Of a DNA stretch of 64,000 bases, positions 16,602 through 24,822 are shown one piece after another. The notes beneath the pieces are model-generated. The model made no database searches. It saw nothing but the letters and a program-made list of their open reading frames with translations, and was not told where the DNA came from. Origin of the DNA: Aerococcus mictus (GTDB lineage: Bacteria; Bacillota; Bacilli; Lactobacillales; Aerococcaceae); the NCBI RefSeq assembly GCF_003286595.3, contig NZ_CP132985.1:1736001-1800000 (forward strand), in the 5' to 3' direction. Each line of letters begins with the position of its first letter. Within the stretch, counting starts at the first letter, position 1. Both the position numbers and the translations under genes were made by a program.

Positions 16602-17462
16602 ATGTTAATCAAGAATTATCTTCATCAAGGGCCTGGGCTAAGAATCGCCCGTCTCAATGTGCACTACGCCAAGGAGACGCCCTTACTCCCTTTTGCCGTT
16701 GACGACTACCTATTAAATGGTCTCAACAAGGAAGCCCTCCCCTACGATTTGATTTTACACACTTGGACCACCGACCCCACTTTGATTCTTGGTATGCAGG
16801 ACACCCGCCTGCCCTATTTGGACCAAGCCCTAGCAGCCGTCGAAGAAAAAACGCCCTACCAGGCGGTGGTGCGTCCGGCCGGGGGACTGGCGGTCATTAG
16901 TGAACCTGGGGTAGTGAATTATACCCTCCACCTGGGTCCCCATAGTTATCCCGATAAGCTGAGTATTGACCAGGCCTACCAAATCAAGGTCCAACTCCTC
17001 CAGGACTTACTGGCCCCCTACCAACTGCAACTAACCACCGGGGAAGTCAGTGATTCCTACTGCCCAGGTAAATTTGATGTCAGCTTGGCAGGTAAAAAAA
17101 TTGCCGGTATTGCCCAAAGACGGATTGGCGGGGCTATTGGGATCTTTACTTACCTTTCCCTTTATGGCCAGCAAAATTACCGTGGTCAAGTGGTGAAAAA
17201 TTTCTACCAATTAGGTAAGCAAAACCAAGCCACAAAAACCAAGTACCCTATCATTAACCCCGACAGCATGGCCAACCTCAAGGCGAGCCTACCCAGACTC
17301 CAAAGCACTGACCAAGTAACCGAGGCCCTGGAAGAAGTTATTAGCCAAGACTTAGGGACTTCTTTTGAAGAGATTGACTTGGCGGCTTTAGACCAAAAGA
17401 TTTTACATGACCAGGTCCAACGCATGATCAAACGTAACCAACGTTTAACTGAAGGAAGGTAG
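16602..17462 (+). CDS. lipL: LipL-like octanoyl-GcvH:protein octanoyltransferase
   Basis: A member of the biotin/lipoate protein ligase fold, 286 residues. RPAGGLAV near residue 95 is the acyl-binding motif, and SYCPGKFDVSLAGKKIAG with IAQRR carries the Lys of the family and a Cys that in LipL/LipM forms the thioacyl intermediate. In Firmicutes LipL moves octanoyl or lipoyl groups from GcvH to the E2 subunits of 2-oxoacid dehydrogenases. The ATG at 16602 follows GAGGAGGG. A lipoate ligase role cannot be excluded. The HD phosphohydrolase gene follows 6 bases later. Confidence 0.8.
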   Translation: MLIKNYLHQGPGLRIARLNVHYAKETPLLPFAVDDYLLNGLNKEALPYDLILHTWTTDPTLILGMQDTRLPYLDQALAAVEEKTPYQAVVRPAGGLAVISEPGVVNYTLHLGPHSYPDKLSIDQAYQIKVQLLQDLLAPYQLQLTTGEVSDSYCPGKFDVSLAGKKIAGIAQRRIGGAIGIFTYLSLYGQQNYRGQVVKNFYQLGKQNQATKTKYPIINPDSMANLKASLPRLQSTDQVTEALEEVISQDLGTSFEEIDLAALDQKILHDQVQRMIKRNQRLTEGR

Positions 17463-17468
17463 TTATTT

Positions 17469-18836
17469 ATGTCATTTGAAGAAGCTAACCGCCGGATCCG
17501 GGAAAAAGTCTTCCGTGACCCGGTGCATGGTTATATCCATATCCAACACCAAATCTTTTTAGACCTTATTAATACCAAGGAATTCCAACGCCTGCGCCGG
17601 GTTAAACAATTAGGAACGACCAGCTTTACCTTCCACGGGGCTGACCACACCCGTTTCGCCCATTGCCTGGGGGTGTATGAAATTGCCCGCCGAATTGTCA
17701 ACCAATTCCAACGCAACTATCCCAGTCAAGAGCCAGGCGACGGTTTGTGGGATGACCAGGAACGTTTAGTCGTTCTCTGTGCTGCTATCCTCCATGATAT
17801 CGGCCACGGTGCCTTCTCCCACACCTTTGAAAAACTTTTCGGTACTGACCATGAAGCCGTCACCCGGGCCATCATTACCTCCCCTGAGACTGAGGTCAAC
17901 CGAATCTTGACTACCGTTTCTCCTGATTTTCCCAATAAGGTGGCTGCCGTCATCAACCACAGCTACCCCAACCCCCAAGTGGTCCAACTGATTTCAAGCC
18001 AATGCGACGCCGACCGGATGGACTATCTCTTAAGAGACTCCTACTTTACCGGAGCTGAATATGGGGCCTTTGACCTCCAGCGGATATTACGGGTCATGCG
18101 GCCTTACCAAGGTGGGATTATGTTTGACTATGCCGGCATGCATGCGGTGGAAGACTATATTGTCAGCCGTTATCAAATGTATATGCAGGTCTACTTCCAC
18201 CCGGTTTCTCGGGCCATGGAAATGATCCTCAACCGCCTCTTGAAACGAGCTAAGGACCTCTACCAAGACAATCCCAAGTACTTTATCAAGCACTCGCCAC
18301 TCTTGGTGCCCTTTTTGAAAAATGAGTGGAACCTCACCGACTACCTCCATGTCGATGATGGGGTGATGGAAACCTACTTCCAACACTGGATCTTAACCAG
18401 TGATGACCCGATTCTGGTGGACTTGTCCAAGCGTTTCATCAACCGCAAACCCTTTAAGTCGGTCACCTTTGACTCCAACACTCAAGCAGAAACTGCCCAA
18501 GATCTCCAAGAGAAGATTGGACAAATGGGCTACGACATTAACTACTATACTGCCTATAACAGTAACTATGACCTGCCCTATGACCTCTATGACCCCAGCA
18601 AAAAGAACCCCCGGACCCAGATTGAATTATTGGAAAAAGATGGGACCATTATTGAACTGTCGGAAGCCAGCCAACTCATCCGGGCCTTTACCGGCCAAGA
18701 ACTAGGCGATGAACGCCTCTATTTTCCTAATGAACTCTACTACGGAAAGAACCATGACAAGATCAGCCTCTTTGAACCTGATTTAAAGGCTATCCATGAC
18801 ATGACCAAGACCGGTAAATTAAAAGCCTTAGATTAA
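17469..18836 (+). CDS. ywfO: HD-domain phosphohydrolase (YwfO/SAMHD1-like)
   Basis: A 455-residue metal-dependent phosphohydrolase related to dNTP triphosphohydrolases. HTRFAHCLGVYEIARR near residue 60, AILHDIGHGAFSHTFE near residue 108 (the HD pair) and CDADRMDYLLRDS near residue 180 make the active site. Homologues in Bacillus and Enterococcus hydrolyse dNTPs; the substrate here is inferred. It follows lipL by 6 bases. Its original terminator has been split by an insertion sequence, but a replacement terminator inside the IS end lies 70 bases downstream. Confidence 0.88.
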   Translation: MSFEEANRRIREKVFRDPVHGYIHIQHQIFLDLINTKEFQRLRRVKQLGTTSFTFHGADHTRFAHCLGVYEIARRIVNQFQRNYPSQEPGDGLWDDQERLVVLCAAILHDIGHGAFSHTFEKLFGTDHEAVTRAIITSPETEVNRILTTVSPDFPNKVAAVINHSYPNPQVVQLISSQCDADRMDYLLRDSYFTGAEYGAFDLQRILRVMRPYQGGIMFDYAGMHAVEDYIVSRYQMYMQVYFHPVSRAMEMILNRLLKRAKDLYQDNPKYFIKHSPLLVPFLKNEWNLTDYLHVDDGVMETYFQHWILTSDDPILVDLSKRFINRKPFKSVTFDSNTQAETAQDLQEKIGQMGYDINYYTAYNSNYDLPYDLYDPSKKNPRTQIELLEKDGTIIELSEASQLIRAFTGQELGDERLYFPNELYYGKNHDKISLFEPDLKAIHDMTKTGKLKALD

Positions 18837-18845
18837 CTTCTAATA

Positions 18846-18867
18846 AAAAAAGCCTTCCCCACTTGAT
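18846..18867 (+). terminator. Left half of a bidirectional terminator split by an IS
   Basis: AAAAAAGCCTTCCC and the loop bases CACTTGAT. The other arm, GGGAAGGCTTTTTTT, is at 20529-20543. Rejoined, the two halves form a normal shared terminator for the convergent ywfO and aminotransferase genes. Confidence 0.8.
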
Positions 18868-18902
18868 ATGGTGACCCCAATAAGTTGGACTTTATATATA
18901 GT

Positions 18903-18929
18903 GAGTTGGCCTTTGGCCAGCTCTTTTTT
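18903..18929 (+). terminator. Terminator inside the left end of the IS
   Basis: GAGTTGGCC/GGCCAGCTC followed by six T on the plus strand. It would stop transcripts entering the IS from ywfO and protects the transposase from antisense read-in. Confidence 0.8.
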
Positions 18930-19040
18930 GTTGCTTACAGTTCTTGCTTATTTCTTGCCGACACATTTACTCAGAAATTTAAACTTGTCAAGAGGAAGAG
19001 CGTAGCGGCTCTTGATAAGTTTAAAGTTTATGTGTAATCA

Positions 19041-19931
19041 TTAAGCGGCGAAAGAAGCGTGATGAAGACGAAATTCTATAGGACTCCTAAAATCTAATTT
19101 TTCTTTGATTCTTTCACCATTGTAATAGATTATAAAATCTTCAATCGCTTGTGCTAATTCTTCAAAGGAATGATAAGTCCGACCATAGTAGACTTCTTGT
19201 TTTAGTAGACTAAAGAAATTCTCCATTGGCGAATTATCTAAGCAATTTCCTTTACGAGACATACTTTGAAAAATTCGGTGATCCTTCAAGAGCCGGGTGT
19301 AACTTTTCATTTGATAGGCCCAGCCCTGATCAGAATGAAAGGTTCTTCTGTATGGACATAATTTACTTGCTTCAATGGCAGCTTGTAGCCCCTCCAACAT
19401 GCTTTGTCCATTAGGCTGATGTGTTATCTTAAAAGAAATAATTTCTCGATTAAATAGATCCATGTAAGGATCTAAATAGAGTTTTCCAGTTTGATAATTC
19501 CCAGAATCATCGGCATAGTAGTATTTAAATTCTGTTGTGTCTGTTGTTATTTTTTGATAAGGAATGGTCGAATCAAACCGCCGGTTGATACGATTTGGCG
19601 CTATCTCTCCAATCGTTCCTTTGTAGGAATTATATTTTCTTGTCTTTCTAGTATAGCTAGTGACCTGTATCCCCATAATTTTCATTAGGCGTTGAACTTT
19701 GTTTTTACTGACCTTATAACCACGGGAAAGCAGTTCAGCTCGCATTCTTCGATAACCATAATCCTTATGGGTTTCTCTGATGTCTTTCATTTCCTCTTTT
19801 AAATCGGCATCCTTATCAATTTCCTCATCTTTATTTTTCCAATAAAAGTAGGTCGATTTAGGAAACTTTAAAACGCTAAGAATATCTTTTAAAGCATATT
19901 TTTCATCATGGAGACGTGTGATTTCGGTCAC
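19041..19931 (-). CDS. IS3-family transposase orfB (DDE integrase)
   Basis: The catalytic subunit, 296 residues. An N-terminal HTH_21 region (DIRETHKDYGYRRMRAELL) precedes the rve core with the first Asp in TDTTEFKY, the second in FHSDQGWAY and Glu in SPMENFFSLLKQE, so the DDE triad is complete. The frame opens with a GTG that overlaps the orfA stop (TAGTG), so it is made either by coupled initiation or by a -1 frameshift from orfA near the A-rich end of that gene, giving the OrfAB transposase. Confidence 0.93.
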   Translation of the reverse strand: MTEITRLHDEKYALKDILSVLKFPKSTYFYWKNKDEEIDKDADLKEEMKDIRETHKDYGYRRMRAELLSRGYKVSKNKVQRLMKIMGIQVTSYTRKTRKYNSYKGTIGEIAPNRINRRFDSTIPYQKITTDTTEFKYYYADDSGNYQTGKLYLDPYMDLFNREIISFKITHQPNGQSMLEGLQAAIEASKLCPYRRTFHSDQGWAYQMKSYTRLLKDHRIFQSMSRKGNCLDNSPMENFFSLLKQEVYYGRTYHSFEELAQAIEDFIIYYNGERIKEKLDFRSPIEFRLHHASFAA

Positions 19932-20467
19932 TATTTCTTCTTTTCTCGCTTGACTCTTTGAGCCACACGTCTCCTCAATCCTTTTAAAAATTTGTTCTCA
20001 ATTTCTAAATCCGTAATCCGTTGTTCAAGTTCCTTTATTTTTGCTTCACTTAACTGATTGGTTTCGCTGCTATCCTTTATTTGATTGATTTGTGATTTCT
20101 TTTTAGACACTTTAGGTGGCCTTCCTTTCCTCGCGGAAAGGCCATCAAGTCCTCTTTCATGATAAGCTCTTCGCCAATTAGCGATTAGACTTGGATTATT
20201 CATGTTTAATGAATTGGCCAATTCGCGATAACTCATTTCCGTACTTTCATACAATTCTATCGCATTTAATTTGAATTCAACAGTATAAACCTGTTGAGTC
20301 CGCCTTTTCTTTAAACCATCTACACCAAATTCATAATAGTTATTAACCCACCTTCGTAAAATAGAAGGATCTATTCCTGCTTTATTAGCTAAGGTTCGAT
20401 AACTTCCTTTTTTCGCAATATAGTCTCCTACTAAATTCAGTTTAAATTCTAATGAATATTTAGACAT
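19931..20467 (-). CDS. IS3-family orfA (helix-turn-helix subunit)
   Basis: A 178-residue DNA-binding subunit with two HTH_28/HTH_Tnp_1-like repeats (GSYRTLANKAGIDPSILRRW, then MSYRELANSLNMNNPSLIANW) and a C-terminal leucine-zipper-like segment (AKIKELEQRITDLEIENKF). It ends in a lysine-rich stretch at an A-rich sequence where frameshifting into orfB could occur. The ATG at 20467 with GGGGG 8 bases upstream is preferred over 20482. The start lies only about 50 bases inside the right IS end. Confidence 0.9.
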   Translation of the reverse strand: MSKYSLEFKLNLVGDYIAKKGSYRTLANKAGIDPSILRRWVNNYYEFGVDGLKKRRTQQVYTVEFKLNAIELYESTEMSYRELANSLNMNNPSLIANWRRAYHERGLDGLSARKGRPPKVSKKKSQINQIKDSSETNQLSEAKIKELEQRITDLEIENKFLKGLRRRVAQRVKREKKK

Positions 20468-20526
20468 AAAAATAACCCCCAAAAGTTGAATTCTTAGTCC
20501 AACTTTTGGGGGTCACTACACTTGAT

Positions 20527-20546
20527 GCGGGAAGGCTTTTTTTAGC
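20527..20546 (-). terminator. Right half of the IS-split terminator
   Basis: GCGGGAAGGCTTTTTTT, the partner arm of 18846-18859. With the IS present, transcripts of the aminotransferase gene no longer meet a nearby hairpin. Confidence 0.75.
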
Positions 20547-20592
20547 TTATGGTTTCATGTCTTTTATTGGTTTCCTAGATTCTAAAAAAGTT

Positions 20593-21746
20593 CTAGGCTA
20601 ATTGATCAACAAAGTTCTTTAGACGTTTCAATCCTTCTTGGATAGATTCGTAAGAAGAGGCGTAGGAGAAGCGGACATAGCCTTTACCGGCATTACCGAA
20701 GGCAAAGCCTGGTATCACCCCTACCTTGGCTTGGTGGGCTAGGTCAAGGGCAAATTGTTTGTCATCACCATGATATGATTCTGGTGCCTTGATAAAGATA
20801 TAGAAGGCTCCAGCTGGGTGAACAAATTCTAAACCAATCTTAGGTAATTCTTCTAAGAGCAGGTCGCGACGACTCTTAAATTTATCACGGGCTTCCACGA
20901 CAAAGTCATCACACTCATTATAGGCAGCGATGGCCCCGCCCCGTGTTGACCAGGGGTAGACACGCTGGTAACCATGGTTTGGTGGGAAACCAAGCCTTGG
21001 GTCACATAGCCATCAGGCATGTGGATGAAACCAATCCGAAGTCCGGTCATGGCGTAACTCTTGGAAGGACCATTGAGATAGATAGTTTGGTTGGGGATTT
21101 CATTGTAGATGGAATAATGGTCTTGGTCATAGATCATGTCTGAATAAATTTCATCACTAATGACAAAGACATCATAGCGCTTAATCACTTCGGCTAATTC
21201 ACGAATTTCATCCTTGGTATAGGTATTCCCAATCGGATTATTGGGGTAGTTTAGGAGGACTAAACGCGTCTCTGGGTTAGCATCCAAGCTCCGTTCCAAA
21301 GCCTTAGGAGTTAACTTGAAGTCGGTTTGGCTGGTATCTAAGGTTACCAATTCTGCCCCCGCAATCGCTGCTGTCATTTCATAAAGGCCAAAGAAAGGAG
21401 AAGGAACAATAATTTTATCGCCTTCATTAATGAAAACATCCATAGCGATCTTTACAGCTTCGGTGACTCCATTGGTAATAATCACATTATCAGCTTTTAA
21501 ATCAAGATCTTGGGTACGTTTAAAATAAGCAACGATGGCCTCGACCAATTCTCCAAGCCCCTTAGCTGATGCATAGTGGGTCTTATTTTCATCTAGAGCC
21601 TTTTTGATAGCGTCTTTAACCGTTTCAGGGGCGTTAAGATCAGGTTCCCCGATCGTGAAGGGAAGTAGACCATCAATTTGGGCAAAAGTTTCAGCAAACT
21701 CGCGAATAATGGAGGGGGCTGTATTTAAGTAACGATGATTAATTTT
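20593..21746 (-). pseudogene. Class I/II aminotransferase, frameshifted
   Basis: A PLP-dependent aminotransferase of the PatA/AspC type (about 385 residues if intact). The N-terminal 270 residues read well, with TNGVTEAVKIAMD, NYPNNPIGN, SDEIYSDMIY and the PLP lysine in GPSKSYAMTGLRIGF. The frame is lost after STPGQHGA and recovered in another frame as AIAAYNEC and FVVEARDKF onward to the stop at 20593. At the break GGGGC occurs twice in tandem (20935-20945); removing one copy restores QHGAIAAYNEC. Start is the GTG at 21746 with GGAAGG 7 bases upstream. As read, the enzyme should be dead. Confidence 0.85.
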
Positions 21747-21934
21747 CACAAAAAATCCTTCCTTTCCTTTAGAAAACATTAGATATATAAATTTTTATTG
21801 ATTATTATAGCATAGAAAATATGAAGTGGTGAAAAATATAAAAATTCGTCGCTATAGTTGAGGAGTAGCTATTTTGACTGACTTCCTTTAAAATATAGCT
21901 AATAATGATGCTTTTAAATAAAGGAGTAATAGAC

Positions 21935-22957
21935 GTGTTTGAAACCAGTGAAGAAAAAGCAGCGCGAAAAAAAGAAAAAGACCAAGCTAGAAAGGTCTAC
22001 CACAGCAATCAAAATCGGGCTAAAGATCTCGACCAACCTTGGCGGCAGTACTTCTTCCAATGCCAGGCCTATCTCTACACCCATGCCGAACCCCAACTCA
22101 CTATCGATGAAGACCTGTCCCAACTCCTTGACCGTTTGGAAGGGGCCCAAACCCGCCATCTCCTGCCCAAATACCTCTTCCCTAATGACGCCGAGGCTTA
22201 TGCCCGCCAGATTATCAGAAGGCACCACTTAGTCACTATCCATGACCAACCCCACACCCTGACTAAGTACCTGTTACTCTTTCTAGTCATTTCTTATGGC
22301 TTTTACGCCCTCTTAATCTTTTTCCAAGGGCTCAGCGCCTATCATTCTTGGGGACAGGCTTTAAATATGCCCCTGCCCCTAAGTGTCCTAGGCCTTTTAT
22401 TGGAGCTTTTACTCTCCATCATGTTTATCTTTTTTGCCTTTCAATTCACTCGTTCCAGTGACTACGGAGACGCTTGGAATGAAGGCTATAATTGGGTCTA
22501 CTTGGTCATTATTACCATCATTCTCCTCCTCATTGGCTTAGTTCCTTATTTTTCCTTACTTTACCAAGTCTTAGTCATCAAGCTCCCAATTTGGCTAGTC
22601 TTCCTCCTTATCCTGACTACCAGCGGCTACCTAGTCTATGACCAGGCCTTGACGAGCCCAGGCAAGGACAAGCACGATCTGGATGATGACCAGGAAGAAG
22701 GAAGCGACGATGATGTCCGTCTGGCTAGCGGACCCGCCCATGGCTTAGAGGCTGATGACCTTGAAAATGAGGAAAACACCACTAATCGGACAGGAATTTG
22801 GGAAACCTTACTCTTCAATACCCCGCTCATCAGCCGGGCTTCCTACCGGTCGCAAAAGAAAAAGCGGGCCAAGGCTGAAAAAGAAGCCAAGCACAAGGCC
22901 GCCCGCCAAGAAAAACATGACCAAGACAATGACGAAGTTAAGAAAGGGGAAGATTAA
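21935..22957 (+). CDS. Membrane protein with acidic/basic tail, unknown function
   Basis: About 340 residues. A charged cytosolic N-terminus (EEKAARKKEKDQARK), a soluble part to about residue 110, then four hydrophobic helices (about residues 111-235), then a long charged tail, first acidic (DLDDDQEEGSDDD) and finally basic (SQKKKRAKAEKEAKHK). The layout resembles DUF1129-type proteins of lactic acid bacteria but I cannot confirm it. The GTG at 21935, 8 bases after AAAGGAG, is the best start. It ends 2 bases before the FAD oxidoreductase gene, so the two form an operon. Confidence 0.75.
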   Translation: MFETSEEKAARKKEKDQARKVYHSNQNRAKDLDQPWRQYFFQCQAYLYTHAEPQLTIDEDLSQLLDRLEGAQTRHLLPKYLFPNDAEAYARQIIRRHHLVTIHDQPHTLTKYLLLFLVISYGFYALLIFFQGLSAYHSWGQALNMPLPLSVLGLLLELLLSIMFIFFAFQFTRSSDYGDAWNEGYNWVYLVIITIILLLIGLVPYFSLLYQVLVIKLPIWLVFLLILTTSGYLVYDQALTSPGKDKHDLDDDQEEGSDDDVRLASGPAHGLEADDLENEENTTNRTGIWETLLFNTPLISRASYRSQKKKRAKAEKEAKHKAARQEKHDQDNDEVKKGED

Positions 22958-22959
22958 TA

Positions 22960-24060
22960 ATGAAAATAGCCATCATCGGTGGAGGAATTGTCGGTTCGGT
23001 AACCGCCTTCTATCTCAGCCAGACTGACCACCAAGTCACCCTCTACGATAGCGGGATCGGCCAAGCCACTAAGGCAGCAGCCGGTATTATCTGTCCCTGG
23101 TTCTCCAAGCGTCGCAATAAGCCTTGGTACCGGATGGCTAACGCTGGGGCCCATTTTTACCCCCAATTGATCGCTAACTTAGCCCAAGCCGGCATCACTT
23201 CCCAAGCCTACCAAAAACGGACGACCTGGCTTTTGAAAAAGCGAGAAAAAATGATTGACGAACTCATGGCAATTGCTAACCGCCGTAAGGAAAAGGCCCC
23301 CCTGATCGGTCAAATCCGGCGATTAAAGCCTAGCCAGGCCCAAGCTGCCTTAGCCCCTTGGACCTATGACCAAGACCTGATTCAAATTGATTCTGGGGCG
23401 GCCGTCATTGACGGCGAATTACTCTGCCAGGAACTCCTCAGTGCTGCCCAAGATAAGGGGCTTAGTGTCATCCCTGAAGCGGTCGCCATTGATGCCATCA
23501 GCTCTACGGAGGTCAAGATCCAACAGCAAAGCTATGACCGGGTCATTATCGCAGCAGGCGCCTGGCTGGGAGAGATTCTGGCCCCTTACACAGAAAATGT
23601 GGATATCCGGCCTCAAAAGGGGCAACTATTGGTCTATGACCATATCGATCAAGCTGAGCAATGGCCCCTGATTATGCCCGAGGGTCAGGCTGATATCATC
23701 CCCCACCAAGGTCAGCGCTTATTCTTAGGAGCTACCCATGAAAATGACCAAGGCTTTGACCTGAGTCCCAACCTCCAAGCCTTAGAAGAAATTATGACAA
23801 CAGCTCAGGACTTACTGCCTGCCATCGATTTCTCTGATTACCAAGCTATTAAGGTCGGCACCCGGGCCTATACCAGCGACTTTGCCCCCTTTTACGGGGC
23901 CCTGCCCAAGTATGACCATATTTATGTAGCTTCTGGCCTGGGCTCAAGCGGCCTAACCACCGGACCGATTATCGGCCACGAACTCGCCGCCATGATCACA
24001 GGCAGCGACTTACAGCTCGACCCTAGCGACTATCCGGTCGGTGATTACATAACTTTTTAA
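22960..24060 (+). CDS. FAD-dependent oxidoreductase, DadA/ThiO-like
   Basis: A DAO-family flavoprotein of 366 residues. IAIIGGGIVGSVTAFYLS at the start is the FAD-binding Rossmann motif, RVIIAAGAWLGEIL near residue 190 a second FAD contact, and VASGLGSSGLTTGPIIGHELA near the end the C-terminal FAD motif. Such enzymes oxidise amino acids such as glycine or D-amino acids; the substrate here is not evident. It is co-transcribed with the membrane protein upstream and is followed by a family 2 repeat 26 bases after its stop. Confidence 0.85.
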   Translation: MKIAIIGGGIVGSVTAFYLSQTDHQVTLYDSGIGQATKAAAGIICPWFSKRRNKPWYRMANAGAHFYPQLIANLAQAGITSQAYQKRTTWLLKKREKMIDELMAIANRRKEKAPLIGQIRRLKPSQAQAALAPWTYDQDLIQIDSGAAVIDGELLCQELLSAAQDKGLSVIPEAVAIDAISSTEVKIQQQSYDRVIIAAGAWLGEILAPYTENVDIRPQKGQLLVYDHIDQAEQWPLIMPEGQADIIPHQGQRLFLGATHENDQGFDLSPNLQALEEIMTTAQDLLPAIDFSDYQAIKVGTRAYTSDFAPFYGALPKYDHIYVASGLGSSGLTTGPIIGHELAAMITGSDLQLDPSDYPVGDYITF

Positions 24061-24086
24061 ATGAAGACACTTATCCAATAATATCA

Positions 24087-24266
24087 TTGAGCATTCGTTA
24101 TGCTTTTGAAATTTCGTCGTTAAAAAGCCATGGCACCGGTTCGGACCTAGGTTCCTCACCTAGCGAGCCTCAAACGGCTAGTACGGCTAGCGCCTACTAT
24201 CCGATAATTCACATCGCTTGCTTGTTCATGGCTAACGACTCATTTCACAGCGTCACTACTGCTCAA
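24087..24266 (+). repeat. Family 2 structured repeat, copy 1
   Basis: About 180 bp closed by TTGAGCA/TGCTCAA. Inside, GTCGTT-AAAA-AGCCATG pairs with CATGGCT-AACGAC, TTCGGA pairs with TCCGAT, and TAGTA/TACTA encloses CGGCTAGCGCC. It matches 45843-46020 in constant blocks (AAAAGCCATGGCACCG, CTAGCGAGC, AATTCACATCGCTTGCTTG), while paired positions differ and stay complementary. A long frame crosses it but has no ribosome site. It lies in the 3' region of the oxidoreductase gene. Confidence 0.8.
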
Positions 24267-24334
24267 AACTATATAAAAATAGATTTTCTTCTTAAACAAG
24301 TCACCCACTATAAAAATAAAAGAAGAATATAAAA

Positions 24335-24374
24335 CAAAAAGCGAAACTAGCCATTGGACTAGCTTCGCTTTTTA
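24335..24374. terminator. Bidirectional terminator
   Basis: AAAAAGCGAA...TTCGCTTTTT with an inner CTAG-containing stem, between the converging oxidoreductase and mscL genes. Confidence 0.85.
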
Positions 24375-24425
24375 TTTGCCTACAATAGAATTGAGGGATC
24401 TCTTCCCGTCTGGAGTTCTTAGCTT

Positions 24426-24794
24426 CTATTTGTTCTTTAATAAGTCACGGATTTCTGTTAATAGGACTTCTTCATTACTTGGTTTAGCTTCTTCAACTTT
24501 CTTTTCTTCATGTTTGAAGTGGCTAAAAGCCTTAACAATAAAGAATAGAACCAGGGCAATTAATAAGAAAGAAATAATAGCGTTAACAAAGTTCCCCACA
24601 CCAAATGTGGCTCCGGCAACTTCAATACTATAAGCTGACAAGTCGATGTTGCCTAAAATAATCCCTAATAATGGGGTTAAAATATCCTTAGCTAGGGAGT
24701 TCACAATAGCAGTGAAGGCAGTCCCCATAACAACCCCGACTGCTAATTCAATCACATTACCCTTAGCAATAAAATCTTTAAATTCTTGTAGCAT
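24426..24794 (-). CDS. mscL: Large-conductance mechanosensitive channel
   Basis: A pentameric pore that opens under membrane tension to release solutes on osmotic downshock. The 122-residue length is typical. The N-terminal amphipathic helix and TM1 (MLQEFKDFIAKGNVIELAVG, then VVMGTAFTAIVNSL) are followed by a short loop, TM2 and a charged C-terminal bundle. It follows the ydcF-like gene by about 30 bases. Confidence 0.96.
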   Translation of the reverse strand: MLQEFKDFIAKGNVIELAVGVVMGTAFTAIVNSLAKDILTPLLGIILGNIDLSAYSIEVAGATFGVGNFVNAIISFLLIALVLFFIVKAFSHFKHEEKKVEEAKPSNEEVLLTEIRDLLKNK

Positions 24795-24822
24795 ATCAAT
24801 AGCTCCTCTCTTAGTAAATCAT

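Larger units (their letters stand above)
18869..20518 (-). mobile_element. IS3-family (IS150-like) insertion sequence
   Basis: About 1650 bp bounded by imperfect inverted repeats: left TGGTGACCCCAATAAGTTGG, right (read inward) TAGTGACCCCCAAAAGTTGG. It holds orfA and orfB in the usual overlapping order on the minus strand. CACTTGAT is found on both outer sides (18860-18867 and 20519-20526), a target duplication; 8 bp is longer than the 3-5 bp usual for this family. The IS sits in the loop of a terminator hairpin. The element looks intact. Confidence 0.93.

Noticed and set aside
24087-24332. An 81-codon plus-strand frame across the family 2 repeat
   Set aside because: No ribosome site, and the same repeat at 45.9 kb does not keep the frame; paired-base changes explain the sequence better.
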